Positions 8,382 to 18,922 of a DNA stretch of 64,000 nucleotides are shown piece by piece. The notes beneath the pieces were generated by a model that was given only the letters and a program-made list of their open reading frames with translations, did not search any database and had not been told where the DNA came from. The DNA lies in the NCBI RefSeq assembly GCF_003129905.1, contig NZ_QFFM01000009.1, positions 1 to 64,000 on the forward strand. Reading direction: 5' to 3'. The position numbers and the translations under genes were made by a program. The stretch's first letter is position 1; each line of letters opens with the position of its first letter. This DNA is from Bifidobacterium callitrichidarum (lineage in GTDB: Bacteria > Actinomycetota > Actinomycetes > Actinomycetales > Bifidobacteriaceae).

Positions 8382-11000
8382 ATGTTCGAACGGTTTACCG
8401 ACCGTGCACGGCGCGTGATCGTGTTGGCGCAGGAAGAGGCAAGATCCCTGCAGCACAACTACATCGGCACCGAACACCTGCTGCTCGGCCTGATCCGCGA
8501 GGGTGAGGGCGTGGCCGCGAAGGCGCTCGCCTCGAAGGGCGTGACGCTGGATGCCACCCGCAAGCAGGTCGAGGAAATGATCGGCAAGGGCAACGCGGCT
8601 CCGAACGGGCACATCCCCTTTACTCCGCACGCCAAGCAGGTGCTGGAGTTCTCGCTGCGTGAAGCGTTGCAGCTCGGCCATAGCTACATCGGCACCGAGC
8701 ACATTCTGCTGGGCCTGATTCGCGAGGGTGAGGGCGTGGGCACCCAGGTGCTCATCAAGATGGACGTTGACCTGGGCGAGCTGCGCAGCGCCACCATCGA
8801 TATGATCCGCGGTAATTCCGGTACCGGTTCCGCCGACGGCAAGGGCGACTTGGCCAACGCCGGCGGCGTGGCGGACAAGCAGAACAAGTCCGGTTCCGCC
8901 ATTTTGGACCAGTTCGGCCGCAACCTCACGCAGGAGGCCGCCGAAGGCAAGCTCGACCCGGTCATCGGCCGTACCAACGAGATCGAGCGCGTGATGGTCG
9001 TGCTCTCCCGTCGCACCAAGAACAACCCGGTACTGATCGGCGAGCCCGGCGTGGGCAAGACCGCCGTGGTGGAGGGCCTGGCCCAGAAGATCAACGCCGG
9101 CGACGTGCCGGAAACCCTGAAGGGCAAGCAGGTCTACTCGCTCGACCTCGGTTCCATGGTGGCCGGTTCGCGTTACCGTGGCGACTTCGAGGAGCGCCTG
9201 AAGAAGGTCCTCAAGGAGATCAAGACCCGCGGCGACATCGTGCTGTTCATCGACGAGATCCACACCATCGTGGGCGCCGGCTCGGCCGACGGCGCGCTGG
9301 GCGCCTCCGATATGTTGAAGCCGATGCTGGCCCGCGGCGAGCTTCAGACCATCGGTGCCACCACCACGGACGAGTACCGCAAGTATATCGAGAAGGACGC
9401 GGCCCTCGAACGCCGCTTCCAGCCGATTCAGGTGCACGAGCCGACCATTGCCGAGACCATCGAGATCCTGAAGGGTCTGCGTTCCCGTTACGAGAACCAC
9501 CATCACGTGACCATCACGGATGGTGCCCTGCAGTCCGCCGCCGAGCTGTCGGCACGGTACATCCAGGACCGTCACCTGCCGGACAAGGCCATCGACCTGA
9601 TCGACGAGGCCGGCGCACGTCTGCGCATCAAGCGTCTGACCGCCCCGCCCGAGCTCAAGGAGCTGGACGAGAAGATCGCCAAGGTGGCCGCCGACAAGGA
9701 CGAGGCCATCAAGGCCCAGGACTTCGAGAAGGCCGCCACCCTGCGCGACAGCCAGGAGAAGCTGGAGGCCGACCGCAAGGCCAAGGAAAGTTCCTGGCGC
9801 GAGGGTGAATCCGACGTCAAGATGGTCGTGGACGAGGACGTGATCGCCGAGGTGATCAGCTCCACCACCGGCATCCCGGTGTTCAAGCTCACCCAGGCCG
9901 AGTCCAAGAAGCTGCTCAACATGGAGGCCGAGCTGCACAAGCGCATCATCGGCCAGGACGAGGCGGTCTCCGCGCTGTCCCGCTCCATCCGCCGTACGCG
10001 CGTGGGCCTCAAGGATCCGAAGCGTCCCGCAGGTTCGTTCATCTTCGCCGGCCCCACCGGCGTGGGCAAGACCGAACTGGCCAAGACGCTCGCCGAATTC
10101 CTGTTCGACGACGAGGACGCGCTCATCCGCGTGGATATGTCCGAGTTCTCCGAGAAGTACGCCGCCTCGCGTCTGTTCGGTGCGCCCCCGGGATACGTGG
10201 GCTACGAGGAGGGCGGCGAGCTCACCGAGAAGGTGCGCCGCAAGCCGTTCTCCGTGGTGCTGTTCGACGAGATTGAGAAGGCCCACCCGGACATCTTCAA
10301 CACGCTGCTGCAGGTGCTGGATGACGGTCATCTGACCGATGGCCAGGGCCGTAAGGTGGACTTCAAGAACACCATCATCATCCTGACCACCAACCTGGGC
10401 ACGCGCGACATCGCGAAGATGGCGAACACCGGCTTCAACCTCGGTTCCAACACCGAGTCGAGCTACCAGCGCATGAAGGAGCAGGTGAGCGCCGAACTCA
10501 AGCAGCAGTTCCGCCCTGAGTTCCTGAACCGTCTGGACGATATCATCGTCTTCAAGCAGCTCACCGAGCCGCAGGTGCGCCAGATCGTGGATCTGGACGT
10601 CAAGCAGCTCAACGACCGCCTGTTCGACCGTCACATGTCGCTCGAACTCACCGACGCCGCCAAGGACCTGCTCGCGCAGAAGGGCTTCGACCCGCTGCTC
10701 GGCGCCCGTCCGCTGCGCCGCGTGATCCAGCGCGACATCGAGGACGCCATCTCGGAGAAGATCCTGATGGGCGACCTTGCCGACGGCCAGCGCGTGGTGG
10801 TGGACGCCGAGGGCGAAGGCATCCTGGGCGAGTTCACCTTCAAGGGTGAGACGTTCGAGGACGCCAAGTCCGCCGACGGTGCCGGCGTTGATGGTGCTGA
10901 CGCTGGTGAAGGTGGAAAGCCCGAGCTAGTCGATGCATCGACCGCTGGCGACTCCGGGGCGGCTGATACCGGCGCAGCCGGCGAGCAGTCGGCCGAGTAA
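8382..11000 (+). CDS. clpC: ClpC, AAA+ unfoldase of the Clp protease
   Basis: The 872-residue protein has the complete ClpC layout: two ClpN repeats (about 1-145), first AAA module with Walker A GEPGVGKT near residue 221, a middle domain with the UVR motif ([20 protein letters not shown] near 440), second AAA module with [10 protein letters not shown] near 557 and the ClpP-contacting C-terminal domain. It unfolds substrates for ClpP using ATP. GAGGAAGGA lies before the ATG. The last 45 or so residues are an Ala/Gly/Asp-rich tail of low complexity that is longer than in many relatives. A perfect hairpin terminator follows 25 bp after the stop, so it is transcribed alone. Confidence 0.97.
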   Translation: MFERFTDRARRVIVLAQEEARSLQHNYIGTEHLLLGLIREGEGVAAKALASKGVTLDATRKQVEEMIGKGNAAPNGHIPFTPHAKQVLEFSLREALQLGHSYIGTEHILLGLIREGEGVGTQVLIKMDVDLGELRSATIDMIRGNSGTGSADGKGDLANAGGVADKQNKSGSAILDQFGRNLTQEAAEGKLDPVIGRTNEIERVMVVLSRRTKNNPVLIGEPGVGKTAVVEGLAQKINAGDVPETLKGKQVYSLDLGSMVAGSRYRGDFEERLKKVLKEIKTRGDIVLFIDEIHTIVGAGSADGALGASDMLKPMLARGELQTIGATTTDEYRKYIEKDAALERRFQPIQVHEPTIAETIEILKGLRSRYENHHHVTITDGALQSAAELSARYIQDRHLPDKAIDLIDEAGARLRIKRLTAPPELKELDEKIAKVAADKDEAIKAQDFEKAATLRDSQEKLEADRKAKESSWREGESDVKMVVDEDVIAEVISSTTGIPVFKLTQAESKKLLNMEAELHKRIIGQDEAVSALSRSIRRTRVGLKDPKRPAGSFIFAGPTGVGKTELAKTLAEFLFDDEDALIRVDMSEFSEKYAASRLFGAPPGYVGYEEGGELTEKVRRKPFSVVLFDEIEKAHPDIFNTLLQVLDDGHLTDGQGRKVDFKNTIIILTTNLGTRDIAKMANTGFNLGSNTESSYQRMKEQVSAELKQQFRPEFLNRLDDIIVFKQLTEPQVRQIVDLDVKQLNDRLFDRHMSLELTDAAKDLLAQKGFDPLLGARPLRRVIQRDIEDAISEKILMGDLADGQRVVVDAEGEGILGEFTFKGETFEDAKSADGAGVDGADAGEGGKPELVDASTAGDSGAADTGAAGEQSAE

Positions 11001-11024
11001 GGTCCGCTGACAGTCGATATAACG

Positions 11025-11060
11025 AGAGGGCTTCGATTCCGTGTGGAATCGAAGCCCTCT
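11025..11060 (+). terminator. Rho-independent terminator of clpC
   Basis: A perfect 16-bp stem (AGAGGGCTTCGATTCC paired with GGAATCGAAGCCCTCT) with loop GTGT is followed by a T-rich stretch. Confidence 0.9.
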
Positions 11061-11071
11061 TCGTTGTGTTT

Positions 11072-11195
11072 TGGCTTTGTTAAACCAAGATTGACATGTC
11101 CTTTATTCTTGGCTCCCCTTGTCAGGGGAGCTGTCGGCGAAGCCGACTGAGGGGTAGTCCAATGGCATTCATGTCAATCTTGGTTTAACAAAGCC
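11072..11195. mobile_element. Miniature inverted-repeat element, short form (copy 1)
   Basis: The element of about 124 bp has perfect 26-bp terminal inverted repeats beginning GGCTTTGTTAAACCAAGATT. The interior is a copy of the genome palindrome (GGCTCCCCTTGTCAGGGGAG and GACTGAGGGG). TTGTGTTT flanks it on both sides (11064-11071 and 11196-11203), an 8-bp target duplication. It encodes no protein and fills most of the clpC-to-TPP-enzyme gap together with the repeat at 11275. Confidence 0.85.
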
Positions 11196-11274
11196 TTGTG
11201 TTTCGGCTCCCTTCCTGAGTGGAGCCATCACGCCATAGAGCGACCGAGGAAAGTCATGTCCGGTATCAGCCTGA

Positions 11275-11322
11275 TGCTCCCCTCAGTCAACTTCGCTGAC
11301 AGTTCCCCTCAGCGAGGGGAGC
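11275..11322. repeat. REP-like palindrome
   Basis: Outer arms TGCTCCCCT and AGGGGAGC enclose AGTCAACTTCGCTGACAG-type inner arms. Copies or near copies occur at 20855-20903, 63890-63936 and 63952-64000, and inside the miniature elements. Here it lies 12 bp after the stop codon of the minus-strand TPP enzyme gene and may serve as its terminator. Confidence 0.75.
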
Positions 11323-11334
11323 CAAAGGAATCGA

Positions 11335-13023
<1,689 letters not shown>

Positions 13024-13110
13024 GGTAGGGAAGTGTAACAGGCGGGATGTGCGATGCCCCGATGAGGCATGTTGTAACGCGGACGGCGCGGACCGCGGCT
13101 CGGGACGGCA

Positions 13111-13222
13111 AAAGACTGTATGTTCGCGTCTGAACGATGGAGGTGCGAACATACAGTCTCCTTTGGCCCGTGGAAAGACTGTATGTTCGCGGGCGCTTCG
13201 TCCAGACGCGAACATACAGTCT
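13111..13222. repeat. Two tandem hairpins (AAAGACTGTATGTTCGC family)
   Basis: Four copies of the same 17-mer occur as two inverted pairs: AAAGACTGTATGTTCGC at 13111 with its complement ending near 13164, and again at 13174 with CGCGAACATACAGTCT ending at 13222. Spacers are about 15 nt. The array sits between the deaminase stop and the TPP enzyme start, both on the minus strand. Confidence 0.85.
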
Positions 13223-13307
13223 GCCGTCTCGGTTTTCAGGGTGCTCGGCCGGCGGATCGTGGATGCGTCGATGCCGCCGACCGATGGGATGGCCCGATGG
13301 CCCGCCT

Positions 13308-14630
13308 CTACCGCAGCAGATCCAGCGGGGTGTCCACCGACTCGTGACGGGTGAACAGGGTGCGGCCGCCACGCACGGAACGCAGCACGGAACAGCGCTC
13401 GTAGACGGCGTCGAACACGCTGGAGGCGTCCAGCACGATGAAATTGGCCGGCTTACCCGCTTCCAGACCGTACGAGTCACGCAGCCCCAACGTGGTGGCG
13501 CCGTTGACGGTGAGGAACTTCAGCGCGTCGTCGATCTCCTCGAAGCTCATCATCTGCGCCAGATGCAGGACGTAGTCGAGAATCAGCATCATGTTGCCGT
13601 TGCCCACCGGATACCACGGATCCTGCATGGAATCCTGACCGAGTGAGACGTTCACGCCCGCCTCGGTGAGCTCCTTGACACGGGTGATGCCGCGGCGCTT
13701 GGGGAACGTATCCTGACGGCCCTGCAGATACAGGTTCTCGGTGGGAGCACACGCGAAGTTGATGTGCGCGGCCTTGAGCAGCTTGGTCAGGTGGAAGAAG
13801 TAGGCGTTGTCCGCCGAACCCAGCGAGCAGGTGTGGCTGGCCGTGACCTTCGGGCCGATGCCCGTCTTGTACGCCAGGGCGGAGAGCAGCTCCACGTACC
13901 GCGAGTTCGGGTCGTCGGTCTCGTCGCAGTGCACGTCGATGAGCCTGCCGTACTTGGAGGCCAGCTCCACCACCGTGTGCATCGAACGCTCGCCGAACTC
14001 GCGGCACTGCTCGAAGTGGGGGATGCCGCCCACGCAGTCCGCGCCCATCTTCAGGCCTTCCTCGACCAGGTCGGCGCCGGATTCGCCGTGTGGGCCCTCG
14101 TATGAGTACATGCCCTCCTGAGGGAAGCTCACGATCTGGATGGTGACCGTGTCCTTCAGCTCCTCCTTGAGTTCCAGCAGCGCTTTCAGGGAGGTGAGGT
14201 TCGGGTCCGTGACGTCCGCATGCGAACGGATGAACTGCACGCCATGCAGCATCTCCTTCTTGATGCCGATCTTCGCGCGCTCCTTGACCTCCTCCACCGT
14301 CAGATCGGACTTGGTCTCGCTCCAACGCTGGATGCCCTCGAACAGCGTTCCCGTCTCGTTCACGGCACCGGGCTTGCGGGCGGTGAACACGTAATCAAGA
14401 TGCAGGTGCGTGTCGCAGAACGGCGGGCAAACGAGCTTGCCGCCCAGGTTCACGACCTCCGCCCCGTTCAGGTCCTTGCCCTGGGCCGCGAGTTTTGCGG
14501 TGAGATTCGGTCCGATGGCGGTGAATACGCCGTCCTCGACCAGGATGTCCTGCAAAGGTGCGGTGTCCGCCGCGGTGCTGCCCGGATTGCCGGTGGCGAT
14601 GTGTGCGTTGGTGAACAGTGTGGTGGTCAT
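13308..14630 (-). CDS. CodA-family deaminase (cytosine or creatinine deaminase candidate)
   Basis: The 440-residue metal-dependent amidohydrolase aligns along its length with E. coli cytosine deaminase. Shared pieces are DTHLHLD (metal His pair), GTLFEGIQRWSE, SFPQEGM, GGIPHFEQCREFG, DVHCDETDD, ASHT and FPKRRGITRVKE. The C-terminal metal Asp is kept in GQDSMQDPWYPVG, but the residues after it differ: E. coli has HDDVFDPWYP, so the position known as D314, which sets pyrimidine specificity, is Ser here. Creatinine deaminases belong to the same family. With a creatininase homologue and an MHS symporter nearby, creatinine or a related cyclic amide is a plausible substrate. AAGGAG precedes the ATG at 14630. 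It is divergent from the pucR-type regulator, which probably controls it. Confidence 0.85.
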   Translation of the reverse strand: MTTTLFTNAHIATGNPGSTAADTAPLQDILVEDGVFTAIGPNLTAKLAAQGKDLNGAEVVNLGGKLVCPPFCDTHLHLDYVFTARKPGAVNETGTLFEGIQRWSETKSDLTVEEVKERAKIGIKKEMLHGVQFIRSHADVTDPNLTSLKALLELKEELKDTVTIQIVSFPQEGMYSYEGPHGESGADLVEEGLKMGADCVGGIPHFEQCREFGERSMHTVVELASKYGRLIDVHCDETDDPNSRYVELLSALAYKTGIGPKVTASHTCSLGSADNAYFFHLTKLLKAAHINFACAPTENLYLQGRQDTFPKRRGITRVKELTEAGVNVSLGQDSMQDPWYPVGNGNMMLILDYVLHLAQMMSFEEIDDALKFLTVNGATTLGLRDSYGLEAGKPANFIVLDASSVFDAVYERCSVLRSVRGGRTLFTRHESVDTPLDLLR

Positions 14631-14671
14631 CGAAGGCTCCTTGGGTCAGTTTGTCCAGATGTATTGCCGAC

Positions 14672-14702
14672 TGGTTACGTACGTCAAGGGCTTGCGTAAC
14701 CA
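14672..14702. promoter_or_regulatory. Inverted-repeat operator candidate between deaminase and regulator
   Basis: TGGTTACG (14672-14679) and CGTAACCA (14695-14702) form a perfect 8-bp dyad with a 15-nt spacer, so the half-sites are about two helical turns apart. On the minus strand a -35-like TTGACG (14682-14687) lies between the half-sites, so binding would overlap the deaminase promoter. It is the only strong dyad in the 154-bp divergent region and is a natural site for the PucR-type regulator. Function is inferred. Confidence 0.45.
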
Positions 14703-14784
14703 ACTGCGGTTATTCTCGGCACCACGCTTTGCGATGACGTGTATCCGATGCAACCGGTGTATTACCGGAGAATGGACAGATTGT

Positions 14785-16284
14785 ATGGTGGTTTCGATTC
14801 GCGACGCACTGGCCGAAGAGCGGTTCCGCTTGGCGCAGCCCGTGGTCGAGGTCGAGGGGAAGGGCCTCGACCGACCGGTTCGGTGGGTGTTCACCAACGA
14901 ACGCGAGGATGTGGCGAATTTCCTGTCCGGCGGCGAAATGCTCATTATCGAGGGCAACGCCCTGCGTGGTGCCGGATGGTCCGGAACCCTTGACGAATAC
15001 GTGCGAAGCCTGGTCTCGGCGAATGTCGCGGCGTTGGTGGTGGAACTGGTCGAAGGCGTGCGGCAGATGCCGGCCGCACTGCTGTCGGCCGCCCGCGAGC
15101 AGCGGCTCACGCTGATCGGGCTCAAGGCGCGCGTGCCGTTCGTGGACCTGTGCCAGGAGGTCAATACGGCCATCGTCCGTGAGCAGATGCGCTTCCAACT
15201 GGAGGTGGACACTATGTCCACCTCGTTGCGTGAAGGTTTATCCCATGCGGACGGCATCGAGGCCGTAGCCATGACCGTGGCGGAGCTGTTCGGTCAGTCC
15301 GTGGCCGTATTCGACGCGGACGGATTGCTCGCCGCCGAGGCGGGCGGTCCCTTCCGTGCGGGGGAACCGACCGCGGTGGTGGCGTTGTCCGGGCAATCGC
15401 GGCCGGTGGGTGCCCTGGAGATATCCCAGCGCGCGATGCTGCTGGACGAGGACAAACGGCGGACGCTGGCCACCATCGTCTCACCGGTCGCCGCGCTGTA
15501 CATCGACGGCGGCGCCCGCATCGGCATGATTCGGCATCTGGCACTGGGCCCCGCGGACGGCATCCACGCCTCGCTCTCCGAGGCCAAGGACGCCCACGCC
15601 ATGCTCACCGCCCTGGGCTTCGCTGGATCATCCATCTACATGCCGTTCGCCCTGCGCTTCCGCTCGCTGGTGGAGGGCCTCGACTCCGTCTCCGACATGA
15701 TCGAGCGATTCTGCGAGGAACCCGGCTATGAGGTGGCCTGCATGCTTTCCGGGGACATGATGACCGGTTGGATGTCCGCCGAGGACTCCACCGGCGGCGT
15801 GGCCGCGTTCGACGCTCGGTGCTTCAGGGAACTGGACAGTCTTGGCGGCGACGGCATCTATGTGGTGCACGGCAAGGTGGCCATGGACACCGTCACCTTG
15901 GTGGACGGCTTCGCCGGCCTCAACGATGTGATGAGCCGCGAACCGCAATACGGGCAGGTGACGGGCACCATGTCCGCCGCAATCAGCCGTTTCGTGGCCA
16001 CCGAGGATATGGACCGCGCCATACGAACGCTCGTCGTGCAGACCATCGGCGTGGAGGTGGCGTCGCAGCCCATGCTGCTGGACACGCTGTGCGCCTGCTT
16101 TGACAACCTCGACAACAAGACCGGAGCCTGCGAGCAATTGGGCATCGGACGGCAGACCCTGTACAACCGACTGGACAAAGTGACCCAGATGATCGGCGTC
16201 GACCACAACGATCGTCGGGATTGGTCCACCCTGCTGTTCGCCGCGAAACTGGCCAAGGCATGGCAATCCGAGCATCGGGGATGA
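14785..16284 (+). CDS. PucR-family transcriptional regulator
   Basis: The 499-residue protein has the PucR layout: an N-terminal PucR domain (about 1-120; FTNEREDVANFLSGGEMLII, VAALVVELVEG), a middle ligand-sensing region and a C-terminal PucR helix-turn-helix (LDTLCACFDNLDNKTGACEQ, then LGIGRQTLYNRLDKV). PucR proteins regulate purine, allantoin and related nitrogen-compound catabolism. It is divergent from the deaminase and upstream of the MHS symporter and creatininase genes, so it is likely the local regulator of this cluster. The ATG at 14785 starts the PucR domain directly; no convincing Shine-Dalgarno is visible, and the frame is open far upstream, so the start is uncertain. Confidence 0.85.
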   Translation: MVVSIRDALAEERFRLAQPVVEVEGKGLDRPVRWVFTNEREDVANFLSGGEMLIIEGNALRGAGWSGTLDEYVRSLVSANVAALVVELVEGVRQMPAALLSAAREQRLTLIGLKARVPFVDLCQEVNTAIVREQMRFQLEVDTMSTSLREGLSHADGIEAVAMTVAELFGQSVAVFDADGLLAAEAGGPFRAGEPTAVVALSGQSRPVGALEISQRAMLLDEDKRRTLATIVSPVAALYIDGGARIGMIRHLALGPADGIHASLSEAKDAHAMLTALGFAGSSIYMPFALRFRSLVEGLDSVSDMIERFCEEPGYEVACMLSGDMMTGWMSAEDSTGGVAAFDARCFRELDSLGGDGIYVVHGKVAMDTVTLVDGFAGLNDVMSREPQYGQVTGTMSAAISRFVATEDMDRAIRTLVVQTIGVEVASQPMLLDTLCACFDNLDNKTGACEQLGIGRQTLYNRLDKVTQMIGVDHNDRRDWSTLLFAAKLAKAWQSEHRG

Positions 16285-16537
16285 CGGACCGGGCATGGCT
16301 GACAGACTGTCCAGCATGGTCACGGGTGACGTAATCCGCGGTTCATGTTCCGGCAAATCTTGTGCGGCATAGTCATGGTCAACGCAGCGGACGAGGCCAA
16401 TCCGATGCGAGACATCGGAACCGCTTCGCGGCGACGGCTTGAACATCACGAACACCAAGACACAGCATCACCTAGAGCTTCACAAGACTGTTCGGCGATT
16501 ACGCCAACCACATTCCACTTGAAAGGGCGGTGACATC

Positions 16538-17911
16538 ATGAGCTCGGCAACCATTACCTCCGCACGACTGATGAACTCCACACCGGAAACCGAAGAACAG
16601 GCCATGGTCGGGAAGGTGGCCGTCTCCTCCTTCCTCGGCAACTTCATCGAATGGTTCGATTACGCCTCCTATTCCTACTTCGCCACCACGATCGCCCTGG
16701 TCTTCTTCCCGACCGGCAACCACACGGTGGCCATGCTGCAGACCTTCGGCATCTTCGCGCTGTCCTTCATCCTGCGCCCGATCGGCGCCCTGTTCTGGGG
16801 CAGCTACGGCGATAAGAAGGGGCGCAAGGCCGCGCTGGCGCATTCCATCCTGTTCATGTCCGGCGCGAGCTTCCTCATCGGCTGCCTGCCGTCCTACTCG
16901 GTGATCGGCGTGGGCGCGCCGATCCTGCTCCTGCTGCTGCGCATGGTGCAGGGCTTCTCCGCCTCCGGCGAATATGCCGGTGCCGCCACCTTCCTCGGCG
17001 AGTACGCCCCCACCAAGAAGCGCGGCATCTACTGCTCCCTGATCCCGGCGTCCACCGCCATCGGCCTGCTGGCCGGATCCACGATCGCCACGATGATGAC
17101 CGCGAACCTCGGTCAGATGGCGATGGTGGATTGGGCATGGCGCGTGCCGTTCCTGCTCGCCGGCCCGCTCGGCCTCATCGTGCTCTACATCCGCACCAAG
17201 CTCGCCGACTCCCCGGTCTACCAGCACATGAACGACGCCCTGGAGGCCAAGACCGACAGGAACCTCGAGGACAAGGCCGTGGCCGACGGCGGCATGTTCG
17301 CCCCGCTCAAGGAGCTCTTCCGCGGACACTTCAAGGCGCTCGCCATCAGCTTCGGCGCCTGCGTGCTCAACGCGGTCGGCTTCTACACCGTGCTCACCTA
17401 CCTGCCCACCTATTTGTCCGACACCGTGGGCATGGACGCCACCCAGTCCGGCACCATCACGACGATCTGCCTGGTCGCCTATGTGTTCATGGTGTTCGGC
17501 ATGGGCCACATCTCCGACATGTTCGGCCGCAAGAAGGTGCTCATCGGTGCCTGCGTGGCATTCATCGTGCTCACCGTTCCCGCCTTCCTGATCCTCAACA
17601 CCTCCCAGTTCTGGCCGGTGCTGATCGTAGAGCTCGCCATGTGCGCCACGCTCACCGCGAACGACGGCACACTGTCCAGCTACCTGACCGAGACGTTCCC
17701 CACCTCCGTGCGCTTCACCGGATTCGCCTTCAGCTTCAACCTGGCCAACGCGATCTTCGGCGGCACCGCCTCCTTCATCGCCACCGGCCTGATCGCCCTG
17801 ACCGGCTCGTCCATCGCCCCCGCCTGGTACATGGTGGGTGTGGCCGCGATCGCCCTGGTGGCCATGATCCTCTCCCACGAGAACACGGACAAGGACCTGA
17901 GCCACATCTGA
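16538..17911 (+). CDS. MHS-family metabolite:H+ symporter (MFS)
   Basis: A 457-residue, 12-helix transporter with the hallmarks of the metabolite:H+ symporter branch of the MFS: GNFIEWFDY in helix 1, RPIGALFWGSYGDKKGRKAA in the first cytoplasmic loop, and GFSASGEYAGAATFLGEYAP with TKKRG. Relatives import compounds such as citrate, proline/betaine, shikimate or aromatic acids. Substrate cannot be read from the sequence; the neighbours suggest a nitrogen heterocycle or creatinine-like compound. AAAGGGCGG precedes the ATG. The 253 bp between the regulator and this gene contain no other gene. A hairpin terminator follows 34 bp after the stop. Confidence 0.9.
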   Translation: MSSATITSARLMNSTPETEEQAMVGKVAVSSFLGNFIEWFDYASYSYFATTIALVFFPTGNHTVAMLQTFGIFALSFILRPIGALFWGSYGDKKGRKAALAHSILFMSGASFLIGCLPSYSVIGVGAPILLLLLRMVQGFSASGEYAGAATFLGEYAPTKKRGIYCSLIPASTAIGLLAGSTIATMMTANLGQMAMVDWAWRVPFLLAGPLGLIVLYIRTKLADSPVYQHMNDALEAKTDRNLEDKAVADGGMFAPLKELFRGHFKALAISFGACVLNAVGFYTVLTYLPTYLSDTVGMDATQSGTITTICLVAYVFMVFGMGHISDMFGRKKVLIGACVAFIVLTVPAFLILNTSQFWPVLIVELAMCATLTANDGTLSSYLTETFPTSVRFTGFAFSFNLANAIFGGTASFIATGLIALTGSSIAPAWYMVGVAAIALVAMILSHENTDKDLSHI

Positions 17912-17944
17912 TCGGTGCGCCTCGCATCCCCCATCCCGCTGATC

Positions 17945-17992
17945 GGCTCCCCTTCCTCGGCGAGGGGGAGCCTGTCATTTGCGTTAACGCAA
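17945..17992 (+). terminator. Terminator hairpin followed by a 14-bp palindrome
   Basis: GGCTCCCC (17945-17952) pairs with GGGGAGCC (17965-17972) after the symporter gene. Just beyond, TTGCGTTAACGCAA (17979-17992) is a perfect 14-bp palindrome located about 60 bp before the creatininase start. The palindrome could be an operator for that gene; this is inference from position only. Confidence 0.55.
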
Positions 17993-18052
17993 TCCGACTA
18001 TTTTTCCCAATCAATCACATAACCACACGCCGCAATCCAAAGGAGTACACAA

Positions 18053-18808
18053 ATGGGCAGCAACCGCCGTATGGACCATATGACCTGGCTGGAATTCAAG
18101 GAGGCGAAGAACCGTCCCGTCATCGTGCCCATCGGTTCCACCGAACAGCACGGGCAGCACCTGCCCATCGGCACCGATGCGGTGCTTGCCACCCGCATCT
18201 CCGAGGACCTGGCGGAAAAGATTGACGGCACCGTGCTGCCCACCCTGAGCTACGGCTACAAGTCCAAGCCGCTCTCCGGCGGCGGCCCGCTGTTCCCCGG
18301 CACCATCGACATGAACGGCGTGACCGTCATCAACCAGATGCACGATGTGCTGTCCGAACTCATCGCGGACGGGTTCACCAAGATCGTGGTGATGAACGCG
18401 CATTTCGAGAACGAGGCGTTCATCGTGGAGGCCATCGACCTCATCACCCGCGAGACTGGGGGAGTGGCCACCATCGTGGAGACCAACTGGTGGGATCCGC
18501 TGCCGCAATCCGTGGTGGATGAGGTCTTCGACGGCCTTGTGTTCCCCGGTTGGGCCCTGGAGCATGCGGCCGTGACCGAGACCTCGCTGATGCTGCACTA
18601 CGCTCCGGAACTGGTTCACATGGACCGTGCGGTCGAGGAAGCCGGTGCCGAGGCCAAGTCCTACGTGCGCTACCCGGTCCGTCAGGGCGACGTGCCCGCC
18701 CACGGCGGACTTGCCAACCCGGCCGGCTCCAGCGCCGCACGCGGCAAGCTCATCGCCGATGCCTGCGTGGATGAGGTGGCCCGCATCTGCGAGACCGAAT
18801 TCGCGTGA
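18053..18808 (+). CDS. Creatininase (creatinine amidohydrolase) homologue
   Basis: The 251-residue protein matches the Pseudomonas creatininase more closely than the wider superfamily (mycofactocin MftE, formamide hydrolases). Metal and catalytic positions are all present: GSTEQHGQHLPIGTDAV (Glu, His, Asp ligands), VMNAHFENEAFIVEAIDL (His, Glu), the Trp of ETNWWD and FPGW, and LEHAAVTETSLMLHYAPEL. GYKSKPLSGGGPLFPGT corresponds to the GYKS...SGGGxxFPGT segment of the Pseudomonas enzyme. The reaction would be reversible hydrolysis of creatinine to creatine in the cytosol. AAAGGAG lies 7 nt before the ATG. No creatinase or sarcosine oxidase gene is nearby, so the onward route, if any, lies outside the window. 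Confidence 0.85.
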   Translation: MGSNRRMDHMTWLEFKEAKNRPVIVPIGSTEQHGQHLPIGTDAVLATRISEDLAEKIDGTVLPTLSYGYKSKPLSGGGPLFPGTIDMNGVTVINQMHDVLSELIADGFTKIVVMNAHFENEAFIVEAIDLITRETGGVATIVETNWWDPLPQSVVDEVFDGLVFPGWALEHAAVTETSLMLHYAPELVHMDRAVEEAGAEAKSYVRYPVRQGDVPAHGGLANPAGSSAARGKLIADACVDEVARICETEFA

Positions 18809-18922
18809 TACGTGCGTGATGTGCGTGCGATACGTAGGTTGAGGAAAGAGTTCACCTGAGTGTCGTCTTAGCGTCGCCCCGGCACGGGAATCCGTTCAAT
18901 CGCCGCTCCTACATTGCCAAGT

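Noticed and set aside
8331..10634. A 767-codon open frame opposite clpC
   Set aside because: Shadow of the clpC frame with no recognisable domain, no ribosome site and no codon signature of its own.
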